A stretch of 64,000 nucleotides of DNA from Bacteroidota bacterium (GCA_016124585.1 WGNL01000023.1:62001-126000); one strand, 5' to 3'. Positions 50,817 to 60,008 are shown, numbered from the stretch's first letter. Made by a program: numbers and translations. The notes: generated by a model not told the origin, from the sequence alone.

Positions 50817-51896
50817 TTAAATCAACTGAACTGAATACACCATTGGTAAATAATTGCTCAACAAATCCCAGCTTTTTCCTCGGTCACCAGAAGTGAACAC
50901 ATTCCCCGTTGTCGTACCGAAAACCACATCATCGCCAGCAGCGGCGAGGGCGTGGCGATAGACGATGTCGAAGCAGTTCTCCTGCGGCAATCCTTTTCGA
51001 TAGGCTTGCCAAGATTTCCCACCGTCATCTGTGCGGCAGATGCAGAGGGCGTTCTTGAAGGCCACCCGCTTCTCGTCGCTGGTACCGGGAGCGACCCATG
51101 CTTGGTCAGGATTGTCATGTGCTACGGCAATGCCAAAGCCGAACTTGGCGATGCCATTCTCGTCGGAAATGTTCTGCCAATTATGGCCACTGTCCACCGA
51201 ACGGAAGATACCGCAGTGATTTTGTTGCCAAATCACATCTGGATTGGAGGGTGCAGCAACGAGAATATGTGGGTCTTGCCCTACCTCCGAATTTGGATCG
51301 GGTAGATAATCGGCTGTCATGCCTTTGTTCCGCACGGCCCATGTTTTTCCAGCATCAGTTGTTTCAAAAACACCTGCCACACTCACGCCGACCAGCACCC
51401 TATCCTCATTTCGAGAGTCAACAACTATGGAGTGGATGCCGGGTGTATCACGGCCAGCACCGAACCAGTTTTTTTCCCGACTTGGATGGTTCCACAAGGC
51501 TTCCATCAACTGGAAATTTTTGCCGCCGTCGTCACTTCTGAAGAGACCCCCCGGTTCAGTGCCAATCCAGACACGGTCGGGATTTTTGACGCCACCATGC
51601 TGTACTGACCAGAGGTAGCGGGTTGTGGCGGCTTCGCCAGGCTTGATTTCAGCCCCTTCGGGATAAGCAGGTGCAGTGACTTCCGCCCATGTTTTGCCTT
51701 CGTCGTTGGAGCGGTGGAGCTTCACGCCCCAGTGGCCGTGGTCGAGACAAGCCCACCAAGTACCGTTGCGCTCGTCAGCGTAAGCGATGGAGACGGGAAC
51801 GCCTTCAAAATGTAAGTCGGTGATTTTCCAGTTGCCGTGCTTTTTACGGCAAACAATGAGACCCTTGCGGGTACCGAGGAGGAGGGAATTTTTCAT
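50817..51896 (-). CDS. Asp-box (sialidase/Vps10-like) beta-propeller protein
   Basis: A 359-aa protein without signal peptide, probably cytosolic. Several Asp boxes (S/T-x-D-x-G-x-x-W/F) are visible: RSNDEGKTWAEV, RSDDGGKNFQL, ETTDAGKTWAV, RSVDSGHNWQNI, RTDDGGKSWQAY and TSGDRGKSWDLL. Sialidase active-site arginines and the Tyr/Glu pair are not evident, so a binding propeller is more likely than a sialidase. It follows a ThiS/MoaD-like gene on the same strand, 142 nt downstream, suggesting a shared role. Confidence 0.82.
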   Translation of the reverse strand: MKNSLLLGTRKGLIVCRKKHGNWKITDLHFEGVPVSIAYADERNGTWWACLDHGHWGVKLHRSNDEGKTWAEVTAPAYPEGAEIKPGEAATTRYLWSVQHGGVKNPDRVWIGTEPGGLFRSDDGGKNFQLMEALWNHPSREKNWFGAGRDTPGIHSIVVDSRNEDRVLVGVSVAGVFETTDAGKTWAVRNKGMTADYLPDPNSEVGQDPHILVAAPSNPDVIWQQNHCGIFRSVDSGHNWQNISDENGIAKFGFGIAVAHDNPDQAWVAPGTSDEKRVAFKNALCICRTDDGGKSWQAYRKGLPQENCFDIVYRHALAAAGDDVVFGTTTGNVFTSGDRGKSWDLLSNYLPMVYSVQLI

Positions 51897-52038
51897 GGTT
51901 GTCGGATGAATTTGGTTGGTGAATTTTATTTTAATTTATGAATTCAGATATACGATTAAAGATTGGGGTGCGCCGGGAAAATCTAAAATCTGAATTCATC
52001 AATCTTATATCTTAAATCAAATTCCATTTCCTTCAAAT

Positions 52039-52311
52039 TTAACCACCAGATAAAGATTGCATGATATGCACCTCGCTATTTTCCTTAACGGCATCGCTCA
52101 GCTTTTCCCTGTCATTGATAACTTCGCCGTCAATGAATATGAGGACGTGCTTGCGCAGAGCACCCCGTTCATCCACCACATAACTGCGGAGTCCGGGGTA
52201 ATGGCCGTCAATGCTTTGCAGGAGGTCGGGAAGGTTGGTACTGCTGACTTCCGTATCTTTCAGGCCCGGAAAAAAGCGGCGCAAGGCATAAGTGAATTTT
52301 ACAGTCGGCAT
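52039..52311 (-). CDS. ThiS/MoaD-family sulfur-carrier-like protein
   Basis: A 90-aa beta-grasp protein ending in the diagnostic Gly-Gly (IMQSLSGG), which is adenylated and thiocarboxylated in ThiS and MoaD. VKFTYALRRFFPG at the start and HVLIFIDGEVINDREKLSDA in the middle fit MoaD-type carriers. No thi, moa or E1-like enzyme gene lies nearby. The only same-strand neighbour is the Asp-box propeller gene. The carrier may serve an unlinked pathway. Confidence 0.85.
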   Translation of the reverse strand: MPTVKFTYALRRFFPGLKDTEVSSTNLPDLLQSIDGHYPGLRSYVVDERGALRKHVLIFIDGEVINDREKLSDAVKENSEVHIMQSLSGG

Positions 52312-52384
52312 AGTTGGTGATTGATGGGCGAATGTAAAGCCATTAAACCAAATACGTGCATTTTTCGATAAAAATTGTCACAAA

Positions 52385-53134
52385 ATGTTTCAAATCCAAA
52401 CCCTGATTGTGGACGATGAAAAGCCAGCGACGGAATTGCTGGCCGCTTATGCCGCCAAAGTGCCGGAATTGATGGTGGCAGGCATCGCCCACAATGCCAT
52501 GTCCGCCCGTCAGATATTGAATGAAAAGCCAATTGACCTGCTCTTCCTTGACATACAAATGCCCGACCTCACTGGCCTCCAACTTTTGCGGATGCTGAAA
52601 AACCCACCTGCTGTGGTGCTCACCACGGCCTACTCGGAGTTTGCTTTGGAAGGCTACGAAATGGATGTGCTGGATTATCTACTGAAACCGATTGAGTTTG
52701 AGCGGTTTTATAAGTCGGTGTCGAAGGCGTTGGCATCGGTAGCTGGTTCGGCCACCCCCACCCTGCTAGGGTTGCGGAACCCTAACAGGGTGGGGGTGGC
52801 CGAACCAGCTACCGATGCAGATTATTTCTTCGTAAAAACCGACCATCAAATCGTGAAGGTGAATTTCGCAGACATTCTTTTCATCGAAAGCCTGCGTGAA
52901 TACGTACGCATCCACACGCAGACGCAGCGCATCGTGGCGAGGCTGGCCATGCAGCGGCTGGAGGAGGAATTGCCTGCGGCAAAATTCATCCGCATACACC
53001 GGACGTACATCGTGAACATTGACGCTGTGGAGAAAATCGAAGGGAATCTGCTGCAAATTGGCAAAGAACAATTGCCCATCAGCAAGGGGAAACGGGAGGA
53101 ATTCATGGCGTTTGTGGGAGGGAAGATAATTTGA
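52385..53134 (+). CDS. LytTR response regulator with a palindrome-encoded linker
   Basis: A 249-aa regulator. The receiver domain (about 1-115) has Asp10-Asp11, phospho-acceptor Asp56 in LLFLDIQMPDLTG, Thr in VLTTAYSEFA and Lys in DYLLKPIEF. The LytTR DNA-binding domain (about 145-249) has YFFVKTDHQIVKVNFADILF, IESLREYVRIHTQTQRIVAR and FIRIHRTYIVNIDAVEKIEG. The linker is encoded by a 41-bp near-perfect inverted repeat (52733-52818), giving GSATPTLLGLRNPNRVGVAE. It probably pairs with the LytS-type kinase at 49768. Confidence 0.92.
   Translation: MFQIQTLIVDDEKPATELLAAYAAKVPELMVAGIAHNAMSARQILNEKPIDLLFLDIQMPDLTGLQLLRMLKNPPAVVLTTAYSEFALEGYEMDVLDYLLKPIEFERFYKSVSKALASVAGSATPTLLGLRNPNRVGVAEPATDADYFFVKTDHQIVKVNFADILFIESLREYVRIHTQTQRIVARLAMQRLEEELPAAKFIRIHRTYIVNIDAVEKIEGNLLQIGKEQLPISKGKREEFMAFVGGKII
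52733..52818. repeat. 41-bp near-perfect inverted repeat inside the response regulator gene
   Basis: Arms 52733-52773 and 52778-52818 match at 40 of 41 positions around the 4-nt loop GCGG. Arms contain CTGGTTCGGCCACCCCCACC and TAGGGTT. It lies exactly in the interdomain linker and keeps the frame. Confidence 0.9.
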
Positions 53135-53154
53135 TGGCCATTTTTAGAAAAAAC

Positions 53155-53448
53155 GCTACGATTCACTCCCCGTGCGCTGTGATTGACCTTCCGTTGGCTA
53201 AAATTCAAGTGGCGTACGCTTCGATTGACTCGGAATTCGCTCCGACTGGCATACCGTACGCCAAGATTCAAGGGGAATTTGCAAAGATTGGCGTTCCGTG
53301 CGCAAAGGTTCGCTTGGTAAACGCTCTAACTAGCGTCCCTTCAACAAAGATTCAAACGACGAACGCTCCAATTGGCGTCCCTTGCGCTGGGCGGGGAACG
53401 GCGGAGGCTCCGACTGGCTCGGCGTCTGCTAATTTTCAAAGAATCTGG
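53155..53448. repeat. Degenerate 21-bp-period tandem array (array 3)
   Basis: Fourteen units start every 21 bp from 53155 without phase change; the consensus begins GCnAAGATTsnCn and ends CGTnC. They read on the plus strand as heptads (AKIQVAY, AKIQGEF, AKIGVPC, APIGVPC). Three more A-rich units (CAGAAAAA type) may continue to about 53513. The array follows the response regulator stop codon by 20 nt. The heptad frame opens at 53134, has no known homologue, and I treat it as a repeat, not a gene. Confidence 0.7.
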
Positions 53449-53562
53449 CCCTTATCAGAAAAAATTCTCCGTTTCCAAGAAAATTTAGTCCTCTCCAGAA
53501 AAATCAGCCATTTGCCATTAAGCTGCCACTTATCAATGACCAAAGTCAAATGACCAATGACC

Positions 53563-55419
53563 TTAATGTTGCACCACCAATTTCCCGCCACCAAGCCTTT
53601 CCCCATTTTTGCGGAGCAAAAAGAAGTATAGCCCATCGGGTAAAACAGCCGTGTCCAATGAAAAGGGATTGGAAGTCACTTGCTCGCTCTTCACCTGTCT
53701 ACCGAATCCATCAAAAATTTCCAAGTTCAAGTTTCCTTCGGAAAGATGAACAGCTTGTATTTCAAAACTTGCTGTTGCCGAACTGGGGTTCGGAGAAACA
53801 GAAATCGCTAATTTTTCACCAATCCCCTCAATTACCGCAGAAGGCGGGTCGGGCAGCAGGCTTTTAATGCATCCAAACTTAAAATTTCGGTGCGGGTTCG
53901 TCACGTCGTCGGTAAGGCCCCAGCAACCATAGCGGTTGTAGCCGCTGGTAAGGGTAAACTGCATGGCCAGCGTGCCGCCCAGTTGGATAAAAGCGTCGTC
54001 GAGGTTGTAGCGCATTTCATCGCACATCCGCTCATCACGCTCAGCTAGGATTCGGTTGGCGATGTTCGTCGTGCTACCACCGCCGTGGTCAGGGCCACCC
54101 TCGTAGCTGACAAAACCGCCGGGTAGGTTCCAGGCATTTGCCTTCGCAATCCATTGTGTCCGACCCGCTTCGTTTACACCTGCCTCAGTAATTTGGTTAG
54201 TGATGCTTGCATGGCAGTCGTCGAGGATTTCGGTGACAGTCTCGCCCGCCTCGGCACCGCCGGAGAAGTAGGTCTGGCAACCGATGGCATAGAGGTAATT
54301 GGCTGGAGGCCCAAAATTGTTTTGAATGTATTGGAGCATCGGTTCTGCCCACCATTTCAGCATGGGCTGGTGCGTGCACATCAACACTCGAATCCTCCCG
54401 TTCAACGAGCCATTGCCGAAGACCGACCCAAATAGTTGCGCCAACTCAACCGTGCGGCGGGCATGGTTTTCCTGTTCGCTGATGCCAAGTGCCATTGCCT
54501 GAGCCTTGTTGTATTGCGTCTGTTCGAAGCCGGGAGCTGCGTTCCAGACCTCGTTGCTGCTTTCCACATAGATATTCAGGCCTGAATCAAGGTCGTTTTT
54601 CAGCATGGTCGCCAACTGTGTCACATAGTCCGCTGTGGCAGAAATGGGCACGTTAATCCAAGCATCAGTCTGGGTTCGGTTGGCAAGGTCAATGACATGT
54701 TCCCAGCAGCCCCCTACCCTTTTCCCGATGGTCGGGAGGGAAGTCTGCGAGGCATCATCGGGCAGCTTGCGGTCGGCCCATTCCATGACAGCGGGGTAAG
54801 CTGGGTCGGTGCCGTTGGCGTCCGTAAAAACCATGTAACGAATGGCCGAGAAATGAATGGAATCGAACAGCGCAAGGAACGGTGGGTAGAACAGCTGGCT
54901 GTCGTCGGTGTAGCCAGGGCGCAGCATTTTGAAATTAGTGAAACCTGAATTCAATGCGTCGGTGGGCGTTCGTCGGGTATTGCTCAGGTTTATCAAAAAC
55001 AAACCATTGCTCGACGGGCTGACTGAAAAATCAAAGCTCGTCAGGTTCGCAGCAGCGTCGTAATTGGCGTTTTGAACCGTACCACCCGCAACGGCAGTCG
55101 CATTTCCCTGTCCCAGAAACGAGCATTTCCAAATGCCGCTCACATTGAGATGAAAATTCTCTGGGTCATCCACGGAGCCTGCCCATTCAGCCACTGGCCG
55201 GAAATCGACGATGTACTGCGCATCCACGGTCGGCCAGCCCCGGCTGTCCACTTCGCCGCTACCAATAGCGTTCCCCGTATTGAGATTGTTCCATCGGTAA
55301 TTTTCCTTGGCAAGGTCAATGTAAGTGCCGCCACGTTCCGGCAGACCGATATTGACACCGATTTGGGCTTGGGTGAGATTGGCCAACAGGCAGAGCAGTA
55401 GTAGTACGGGATGTTTCAT
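53563..55419 (-). CDS. T9SS-exported glycosidase-like protein
   Basis: A 618-aa secreted protein with signal peptide [19 protein letters not shown]. The middle is a TIM-barrel-type glycosidase pattern: [20 protein letters not shown], then [14 protein letters not shown], in which the NE pair is the usual acid/base of clan GH-A enzymes, then [20 protein letters not shown] and [10 protein letters not shown], where the Glu may be the nucleophile. The last 90 residues form a T9SS sorting domain ([18 protein letters not shown] to [20 protein letters not shown]). Substrate unknown; activity is inferred from the motifs. Confidence 0.82.
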   Translation of the reverse strand: MKHPVLLLLCLLANLTQAQIGVNIGLPERGGTYIDLAKENYRWNNLNTGNAIGSGEVDSRGWPTVDAQYIVDFRPVAEWAGSVDDPENFHLNVSGIWKCSFLGQGNATAVAGGTVQNANYDAAANLTSFDFSVSPSSNGLFLINLSNTRRTPTDALNSGFTNFKMLRPGYTDDSQLFYPPFLALFDSIHFSAIRYMVFTDANGTDPAYPAVMEWADRKLPDDASQTSLPTIGKRVGGCWEHVIDLANRTQTDAWINVPISATADYVTQLATMLKNDLDSGLNIYVESSNEVWNAAPGFEQTQYNKAQAMALGISEQENHARRTVELAQLFGSVFGNGSLNGRIRVLMCTHQPMLKWWAEPMLQYIQNNFGPPANYLYAIGCQTYFSGGAEAGETVTEILDDCHASITNQITEAGVNEAGRTQWIAKANAWNLPGGFVSYEGGPDHGGGSTTNIANRILAERDERMCDEMRYNLDDAFIQLGGTLAMQFTLTSGYNRYGCWGLTDDVTNPHRNFKFGCIKSLLPDPPSAVIEGIGEKLAISVSPNPSSATASFEIQAVHLSEGNLNLEIFDGFGRQVKSEQVTSNPFSLDTAVLPDGLYFFLLRKNGERLGGGKLVVQH

Positions 55420-55522
55420 TTCTTTCATTTGGGGTAAAAATACATTTTCGGTTTAGAGCTTGTTTAAATTTTGGTGTTTGCGCAAAATCAAACTGAGTTT
55501 TTTTATAAACCCAATCCTCTTT

Positions 55523-55555
55523 AGACCAAACAGGTTTTAAAAACCTGTTTGGTCT
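55523..55555. repeat. 33-bp palindrome between two minus-strand genes
   Basis: Perfect 16-nt arms AGACCAAACAGGTTTT/AAAACCTGTTTGGTCT around one A. Related to the palindrome at 27269-27301 by the ACAGGTTT core. It can act as terminator for the upstream hydrolase gene. Confidence 0.65.
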
Positions 55556-55565
55556 TTCAAAATTG

Positions 55566-56588
55566 TCACATCTTTCCGGCATCAACATCTTTGATGAACT
55601 GAATCACGCCAGGATAATAATGCGCTTGGTCATCCCACATGCTCAGGTGTGAGCCTTCGGGGCAATATAAGTAGCGGCCTTTTTGCACCAATTTGCTCAT
55701 CGCCTCCATCGCAGCAGGATCCATCGTGTCGTATTTGGCACCAATCATGAGCGTGGGCACGTGGAGGTTTTTTAGCTGGTCCATGATGTCCCAAGTAAGC
55801 AAGCGGCCACCAACCTTGAATTCGCTGGGGCCTTGCATCAGCACGTAAATATGTTCGTTCATATGCTCGAAGGAACGGTTGAGGCCATCGGGCCAGACAG
55901 GTAGGCGGCAGATGTGCTTGGTGTAGTACTCCTTCATCACCAAGTCCGTATAAACGGGGTTTTTATAGTCTTCCTTTTTCTCAAAAACCTCCAAGCTGTC
56001 CACCAGCGACTTACGCATTTGGCTGCGCAGCAGGTTGTTATATTTTTCATAAGCTAGAATGCTGCCCTGCATATTGCTCACGATAAGCCCCTTCAGGTTG
56101 TCTTGATATTTCAGGGCGTACTCCATGCCAAGGATGCCGCCCCACGAATTGCCGAGGATGTAAAAATTGTCCTTGTTCATGCCCAAGGCCTTTCGTACCT
56201 GCTCCACTTCCTCCACGTACCTAGCCGTCGTCCAGAGGTCGTCGTTGTCGGGTTTATCAGAACGGGCACATCCAAGTTGGTCATATTCGTAGAATTCAAA
56301 ACCTTCCTTCGGAAAGAAATCACGGAAGCATTCCATGTACTCGCAGCCCAAGGCCGGTCCGCCGTGCAGGAGCAACACTTTGATACGGGGATTGTCGCCG
56401 AATTTGCGGGTCCAGACGTTGTAGGTACCTGCCGGAGTTTCGATGGGAATCATGCGTACACCTGCTTCGGACATTGGGGTGCTATCAGCGACAGGTTCAG
56501 CAGTGACAGGTGTTTTTACTTCGTTTTTGCAATGAAACTGAATAAAAACCGCAAAGAAAAGAATTAGAATAGTGAATGATTTTTTCAT
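55566..56588 (-). CDS. Prolyl iminopeptidase-like alpha/beta hydrolase lipoprotein (S33)
   Basis: A 340-aa lipoprotein from the ATG at 56588. The signal peptide ends in a lipobox (FIQFHC). The alpha/beta-hydrolase core has the oxyanion motif LLLHGGPALGCEYM, the nucleophile elbow GNSWGGILGMEYAL, Asp in YDTMDPAAMEAM and His in CPEGSHLSMWDDQ. These and the Tyr-Asp-Gln-Leu-Gly-Cys motif (YDQLGCARSDKP) identify the proline iminopeptidase (S33) group. It removes N-terminal proline or small residues from peptides, here outside the inner membrane. A ten-codon N-terminal extension is possible but less likely. Confidence 0.9.
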   Translation of the reverse strand: MKKSFTILILFFAVFIQFHCKNEVKTPVTAEPVADSTPMSEAGVRMIPIETPAGTYNVWTRKFGDNPRIKVLLLHGGPALGCEYMECFRDFFPKEGFEFYEYDQLGCARSDKPDNDDLWTTARYVEEVEQVRKALGMNKDNFYILGNSWGGILGMEYALKYQDNLKGLIVSNMQGSILAYEKYNNLLRSQMRKSLVDSLEVFEKKEDYKNPVYTDLVMKEYYTKHICRLPVWPDGLNRSFEHMNEHIYVLMQGPSEFKVGGRLLTWDIMDQLKNLHVPTLMIGAKYDTMDPAAMEAMSKLVQKGRYLYCPEGSHLSMWDDQAHYYPGVIQFIKDVDAGKM

Positions 56589-56645
56589 ACTGAAGCTAGT
56601 TTTAGGGTGAATGTACAAAGCAATCCCCGCATTTTGAAAAACGGT

Positions 56646-57218
56646 CTAATCTGCCATCGGCTCCGTACCGTACCGTTTCCCCTGTGCCGTCATTTTCAGC
56701 AAATAATTCAAGCGTTTTTGTGCTTCAGCTTGGCGGCTTGCACCTTGCACTTCGTTTATCCAACCTAGTTTTAACCGCTTGTAAAAATGTGGGAATGCTT
56801 CGAACTGCTGCCACACTTGTTCGTCCTGTTGCAGTGCATCCAAAATCCAATCGGGAATGTGCAGCGGGTCGTCTGGTGAGCCTATCTGCGATTCGATGGG
56901 GGCAATGCCCGCCGGGGTCATCAGCCCTTGCGCTTGCAATTTCCAGATGCGTTGACGGTTCAGCTCGCTGAGGAAACTCTTTTTTCGGCGAGGCGTGATG
57001 CGCTGTACCGAGCTTTGGCCATCGTATTTCTTATGGGTGCCGTCTATCCAGCCAAAGCAAAGGCATTCTTCCACCATGTCGTCGTATGGTAATGACGGCT
57101 TGCCAGTAGCTTTCAAGAATTTTCGCAGCCAGATTTCCGACTTGGATTGGTGGTGTTCAGCGAGCCAATTACGCCAGTCTTGGCGGGTATGGGGGTAGAA
57201 TACTTCAGTGATTTCCAT
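56646..57218 (-). CDS. YdeI/OmpD-associated family protein
   Basis: A 190-aa cytosolic protein of the YdeI family. Signature segments: HTRQDWRNWLAEHHQSKSEI, DDMVEECLCFGWIDGTHKKY, and RITPRRKKSFLSELNRQRIW. Family members have been linked to resistance to cationic peptides in enteric bacteria, but no biochemical activity is established. The start at 57218 (MEITEVFYP) is preferred over 57245. It is a single gene next to the LytTR operon. Confidence 0.88.
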   Translation of the reverse strand: MEITEVFYPHTRQDWRNWLAEHHQSKSEIWLRKFLKATGKPSLPYDDMVEECLCFGWIDGTHKKYDGQSSVQRITPRRKKSFLSELNRQRIWKLQAQGLMTPAGIAPIESQIGSPDDPLHIPDWILDALQQDEQVWQQFEAFPHFYKRLKLGWINEVQGASRQAEAQKRLNYLLKMTAQGKRYGTEPMAD

Positions 57219-57326
57219 GGTGGCGGTGGTTTTTGGTTTTGGCAAAAAAAGGAATGTCCATTACAGTTCATCTTTACACAAAGCTACATTCTCCCTTGAA
57301 ACCAAAAAACCGAAACCGGCAACCTT

Positions 57327-58076
57327 TCAACGCTCGTTCATCCAACGTAGAAAATCGCTGGCCTTTGCCTTGCTCACCACGATGGGGTCGGGGGATTTCA
57401 CAGATAGTTTCACGGCCAACTTTCGGGCAAAGTCGTTCTCGACATGGTGCACAGCACTGAAATTGACGAGGTATTGCCGATTGGCCCGGTAGAACTGCTG
57501 CCCATCCAGCATTCCCTCCAGTTCCTCCAATGAATGTGGCACATGAAAGCTCTCCCCTTTAAAATTATACAGCCAAGTGTTCTCGCCCAGTACCGTAAAA
57601 AATGCCACTTCCTTCACGGAAATGGGAAGAAATTTCCCCTGAAACGAGACCAAGAAACTAGACTTCTTGCCATGGTGTATTTGTTCGGCCACCTGCCCCA
57701 TCTTTTCCGAGGAAAAAAACTGGTCAAGCGTTTTCAATTTGTCCAATGCTTGCTGCACGGTTTTTTCATCAAATGGCTTCAGGATATAGGCCACGCCATT
57801 GGTTTGGAAGGCTTGCAGTGCATAATCGTCGAAAGCGGTGCAAAACACCACGGGACAAGGCACTGTCGCCTCTTTGAAGATGTCAAAGCTGAGACCATCT
57901 GCCAGTTGTATATCGAAAAAAGCGAGGTCGAGGGGAAGTTTTTTCTCCAAATACGCCACGGTTCCCTCCACGCTATCGGTGATTTTGACAATTTCTGCGG
58001 CGGGTTCTACTTCTTTGATGGTGTTCGCCAAATCAATGGCGGTGCGGGGTTCATCTTCTGCAATCAAGATTTTCAT
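57327..58076 (-). CDS. LytTR response regulator, last gene of membrane-stress-like operon
   Basis: A 249-aa regulator. The receiver has phospho-acceptor Asp55 in LAFFDIQLADGLSF, Thr/Ala in VVFCTAFDDYA and Lys in YILKPFDEKTV. The C-terminal LytTR domain has SFLVSFQGKFLPISVKEVAF and FYRANRQYLVNFSAVHHVEN. Its start overlaps the stop of the ion channel gene by 4 nt (58073-58076), so it is co-translated with the operon 61037-57327, whose first gene is the cognate kinase. Confidence 0.93.
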   Translation of the reverse strand: MKILIAEDEPRTAIDLANTIKEVEPAAEIVKITDSVEGTVAYLEKKLPLDLAFFDIQLADGLSFDIFKEATVPCPVVFCTAFDDYALQAFQTNGVAYILKPFDEKTVQQALDKLKTLDQFFSSEKMGQVAEQIHHGKKSSFLVSFQGKFLPISVKEVAFFTVLGENTWLYNFKGESFHVPHSLEELEGMLDGQQFYRANRQYLVNFSAVHHVENDFARKLAVKLSVKSPDPIVVSKAKASDFLRWMNER

Positions 58077-58633
58077 AAATGCTTCGTTTTCTTTTTGACC
58101 ACCGGTTCCACGGTGGCTTTGCGGATACTGAGCGATTCTCGGAGAGGGTGTATATTCGATAAAATCAGAACCATAGTGATCAGGAAAAGAACGAGCTCCA
58201 GACCCACCAGCACCCTGCCAGCGGATACTTGGGGGTAAATATCTCCAAAGCCTGCTGTGGAGAAGGTGGCGAGGCTAAAATAGAGAAAGGCAACTGCCTG
58301 TCCGAGCAGATTTGTGTCCGATGGGATATTGGCAAAGGAATTGGCCTCGATGCGGTACAGACAGAAATAATCAATGCCGAACGAGAGCACTATCAAGGAA
58401 GCACTGACCCCAAAAAAAAGCAGATACTTCAGAAAATCGAAATGCCGCCCTGCCGTGGCCCTCAGGATGTAGATGTTCAACCAAACAAAATACCCAGCTT
58501 TGACAACTGCCAAAGTCAACAACAGGAGCAGTTTCCAAAAACGGCTTGCCACTTCCCGGTCGTCAATTACGAAGATTAAAATTCCGAAAATGATGACCAT
58601 CATCAATCGCCAGAGCGCCTTTCTATAGAACAT
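58073..58633 (-). CDS. Potassium-channel-like two-pore-helix protein
   Basis: A 186-aa inner-membrane protein with about five helices. The last two flank a pore loop with selectivity filter TFSTAGFGDIYP (TxGFGD in place of TxGYGD), followed by the outer helix VGLELVLFLITMVLILSN. It is probably a tetrameric K+ channel lacking a regulatory RCK domain. It is embedded in an operon between DUF1003 and LytTR genes. Confidence 0.85.
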   Translation of the reverse strand: MFYRKALWRLMMVIIFGILIFVIDDREVASRFWKLLLLLTLAVVKAGYFVWLNIYILRATAGRHFDFLKYLLFFGVSASLIVLSFGIDYFCLYRIEANSFANIPSDTNLLGQAVAFLYFSLATFSTAGFGDIYPQVSAGRVLVGLELVLFLITMVLILSNIHPLRESLSIRKATVEPVVKKKTKHL

Positions 58634-58657
58634 GGATACGCTGTTTGATGAACCAAT

Positions 58658-59209
58658 TTATTTTTTCTCTTTCACCATTTGCTCCAGCATTTCCGTTTGA
58701 TAGCGCTGTATTTCCATCAGCGACTGGAACTGCTCTTCCATCAGCAAATTGATTTTTTGGTGCAAGTTCCTGATCTCAATTTCCGCCTTCAGGTTCACGA
58801 GGTAGTCGTTCTCTGCCCGTTTGCGGTCCTTCTCTTCCTTGCGGTTCTGTGACATCATGATGACTGGCGCTTGGATAGCGGCAATGCACGACAACACGAG
58901 GTTTAACAAAATGAACGGATACGGGTCGAAAGCTTTGGTGGCCAAGATGACATTCATCGTGATCCAACAAAAAAGCACGACCAAAAATGAGATGATGAAG
59001 GTCCAGCTACCGCCAAAACTCGCTACTTTGTCTGCTACCAGTTGCCCTCGGTTAAAGGTTTCATTGGGAGAATTAAGTAGATTTTCGGAGATAAGATTCT
59101 CCTCGTTCATCGAATCGGCTACAATCTGGTGCAGCTTTTTCAGGTGCTCATCCTCCGTGTTGAGAATTTTTTCGAGGTAACGATGCTGGAAGGAATTGTT
59201 TTTTTTCAT
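58658..59209 (-). CDS. DUF1003 family membrane protein
   Basis: A 183-aa protein with the DUF1003 core: FNRGQLVADKVASFGGSWTF, two membrane helices (IISFLVVLFCWITMNVI, PFILLNLVLSCIAAIQAPVI) and MMSQNRKEEKDRKRAENDYL. A long C-terminal coiled coil follows (about 130-183). The function of the family is unknown. It often occurs with transport genes, as here between VIT1-like and ion channel genes. Confidence 0.92.
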   Translation of the reverse strand: MKKNNSFQHRYLEKILNTEDEHLKKLHQIVADSMNEENLISENLLNSPNETFNRGQLVADKVASFGGSWTFIISFLVVLFCWITMNVILATKAFDPYPFILLNLVLSCIAAIQAPVIMMSQNRKEEKDRKRAENDYLVNLKAEIEIRNLHQKINLLMEEQFQSLMEIQRYQTEMLEQMVKEKK

Positions 59210-59285
59210 GTTTAAATATCAAATTGACAAGGGTTTGTTGGCGGGTTCGCCACAATTTTTGACGCTTTTAGCTTACAGTTGAAAA

Positions 59286-59969
59286 TCACCCCACCCATTT
59301 TGCAATTCCGAACGCTGCCGCCGCTGCCACAACGCCAATCATCACCACTTTTATGGCTCCGGCTAGTACAGGCTGCTGCATCACGCGGCTTTTCAACGCT
59401 CCAAACACAAACAGCGCCACCACCGTCACCGCTGCAGAAATCATCAAGCCCTGCTCAGAGTTTTCGGTAAAAAAATAGGGCGCCAACGGAATCAAGCCAC
59501 CCACGATATACGACAATCCGATGGCCAAGGCACTTTTACTAGCCCGGCTTTTGTCTGGCTCTTCCATCCCCAGCTCGAACCGCATCATGAAATTAACCCA
59601 ACGGTCTTTGTCTTTCGAAAGATTGTCCACCACTAGCTGGCTGGACTCCTCACTCAGTCCATATTCCGTTAGAATTTCCATCACTTCATGTTTTTCCTTT
59701 TCCGGAAACTGTTCAACCTCATCGTATTCCCGTTGGCGTTCGGACGCATAATGTTGTACGTCCGTCACGCCGGCCAGATAGCCACCAAGGCCCATGGCAA
59801 TACTGCCTGCTGCAATTTCCGCCAGACCAGCCGTTGTCACGAGGCTGCTTCCGATGGCAGCACCGCTCAAACCCGCAGCAAGGGCAAATGGCACGGTCAG
59901 GCCATCCGCCATGCCGATGATGATGTCCCGAACCAAATCGGAGGATTGAAAATGTTTTTCCTGGTGCAT
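59286..59969 (-). CDS. VIT1/CCC1-family metal transporter
   Basis: A 227-aa inner-membrane protein of the vacuolar iron transporter family, likely an Fe2+/Mn2+ exporter with proton exchange. Signature: SSDLVRDIIIGMADGLTVPF at the N-terminus and AAGSIAMGLGGYLAGVTDVQ in helix 2. The hydrophilic metal-binding insert has Glu-rich helices (EYDEVEQFPEKEKHEVMEIL). Three C-terminal helices follow. The start at 59969 (MHQEKHFQSS) is preferred over 59993. Second gene of the kinase-to-LytTR operon. Confidence 0.92.
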   Translation of the reverse strand: MHQEKHFQSSDLVRDIIIGMADGLTVPFALAAGLSGAAIGSSLVTTAGLAEIAAGSIAMGLGGYLAGVTDVQHYASERQREYDEVEQFPEKEKHEVMEILTEYGLSEESSQLVVDNLSKDKDRWVNFMMRFELGMEEPDKSRASKSALAIGLSYIVGGLIPLAPYFFTENSEQGLMISAAVTVVALFVFGALKSRVMQQPVLAGAIKVVMIGVVAAAAAFGIAKWVG

Positions 59970-60008
59970 GATGTCTTGTTTTGCGTTCCACAAATGGGCG
60001 GACAGATT

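Noticed and set aside
50817-51896. True exo-alpha-sialidase
   Set aside because: Asp boxes are present, but the arginine triad and Tyr/Glu catalytic pair are not identifiable and there is no signal peptide.
53131-53553. 140-codon plus-strand gene
   Set aside because: It reads a 21-bp-period array; kept as a repeat with the peptide reading noted as a possibility.
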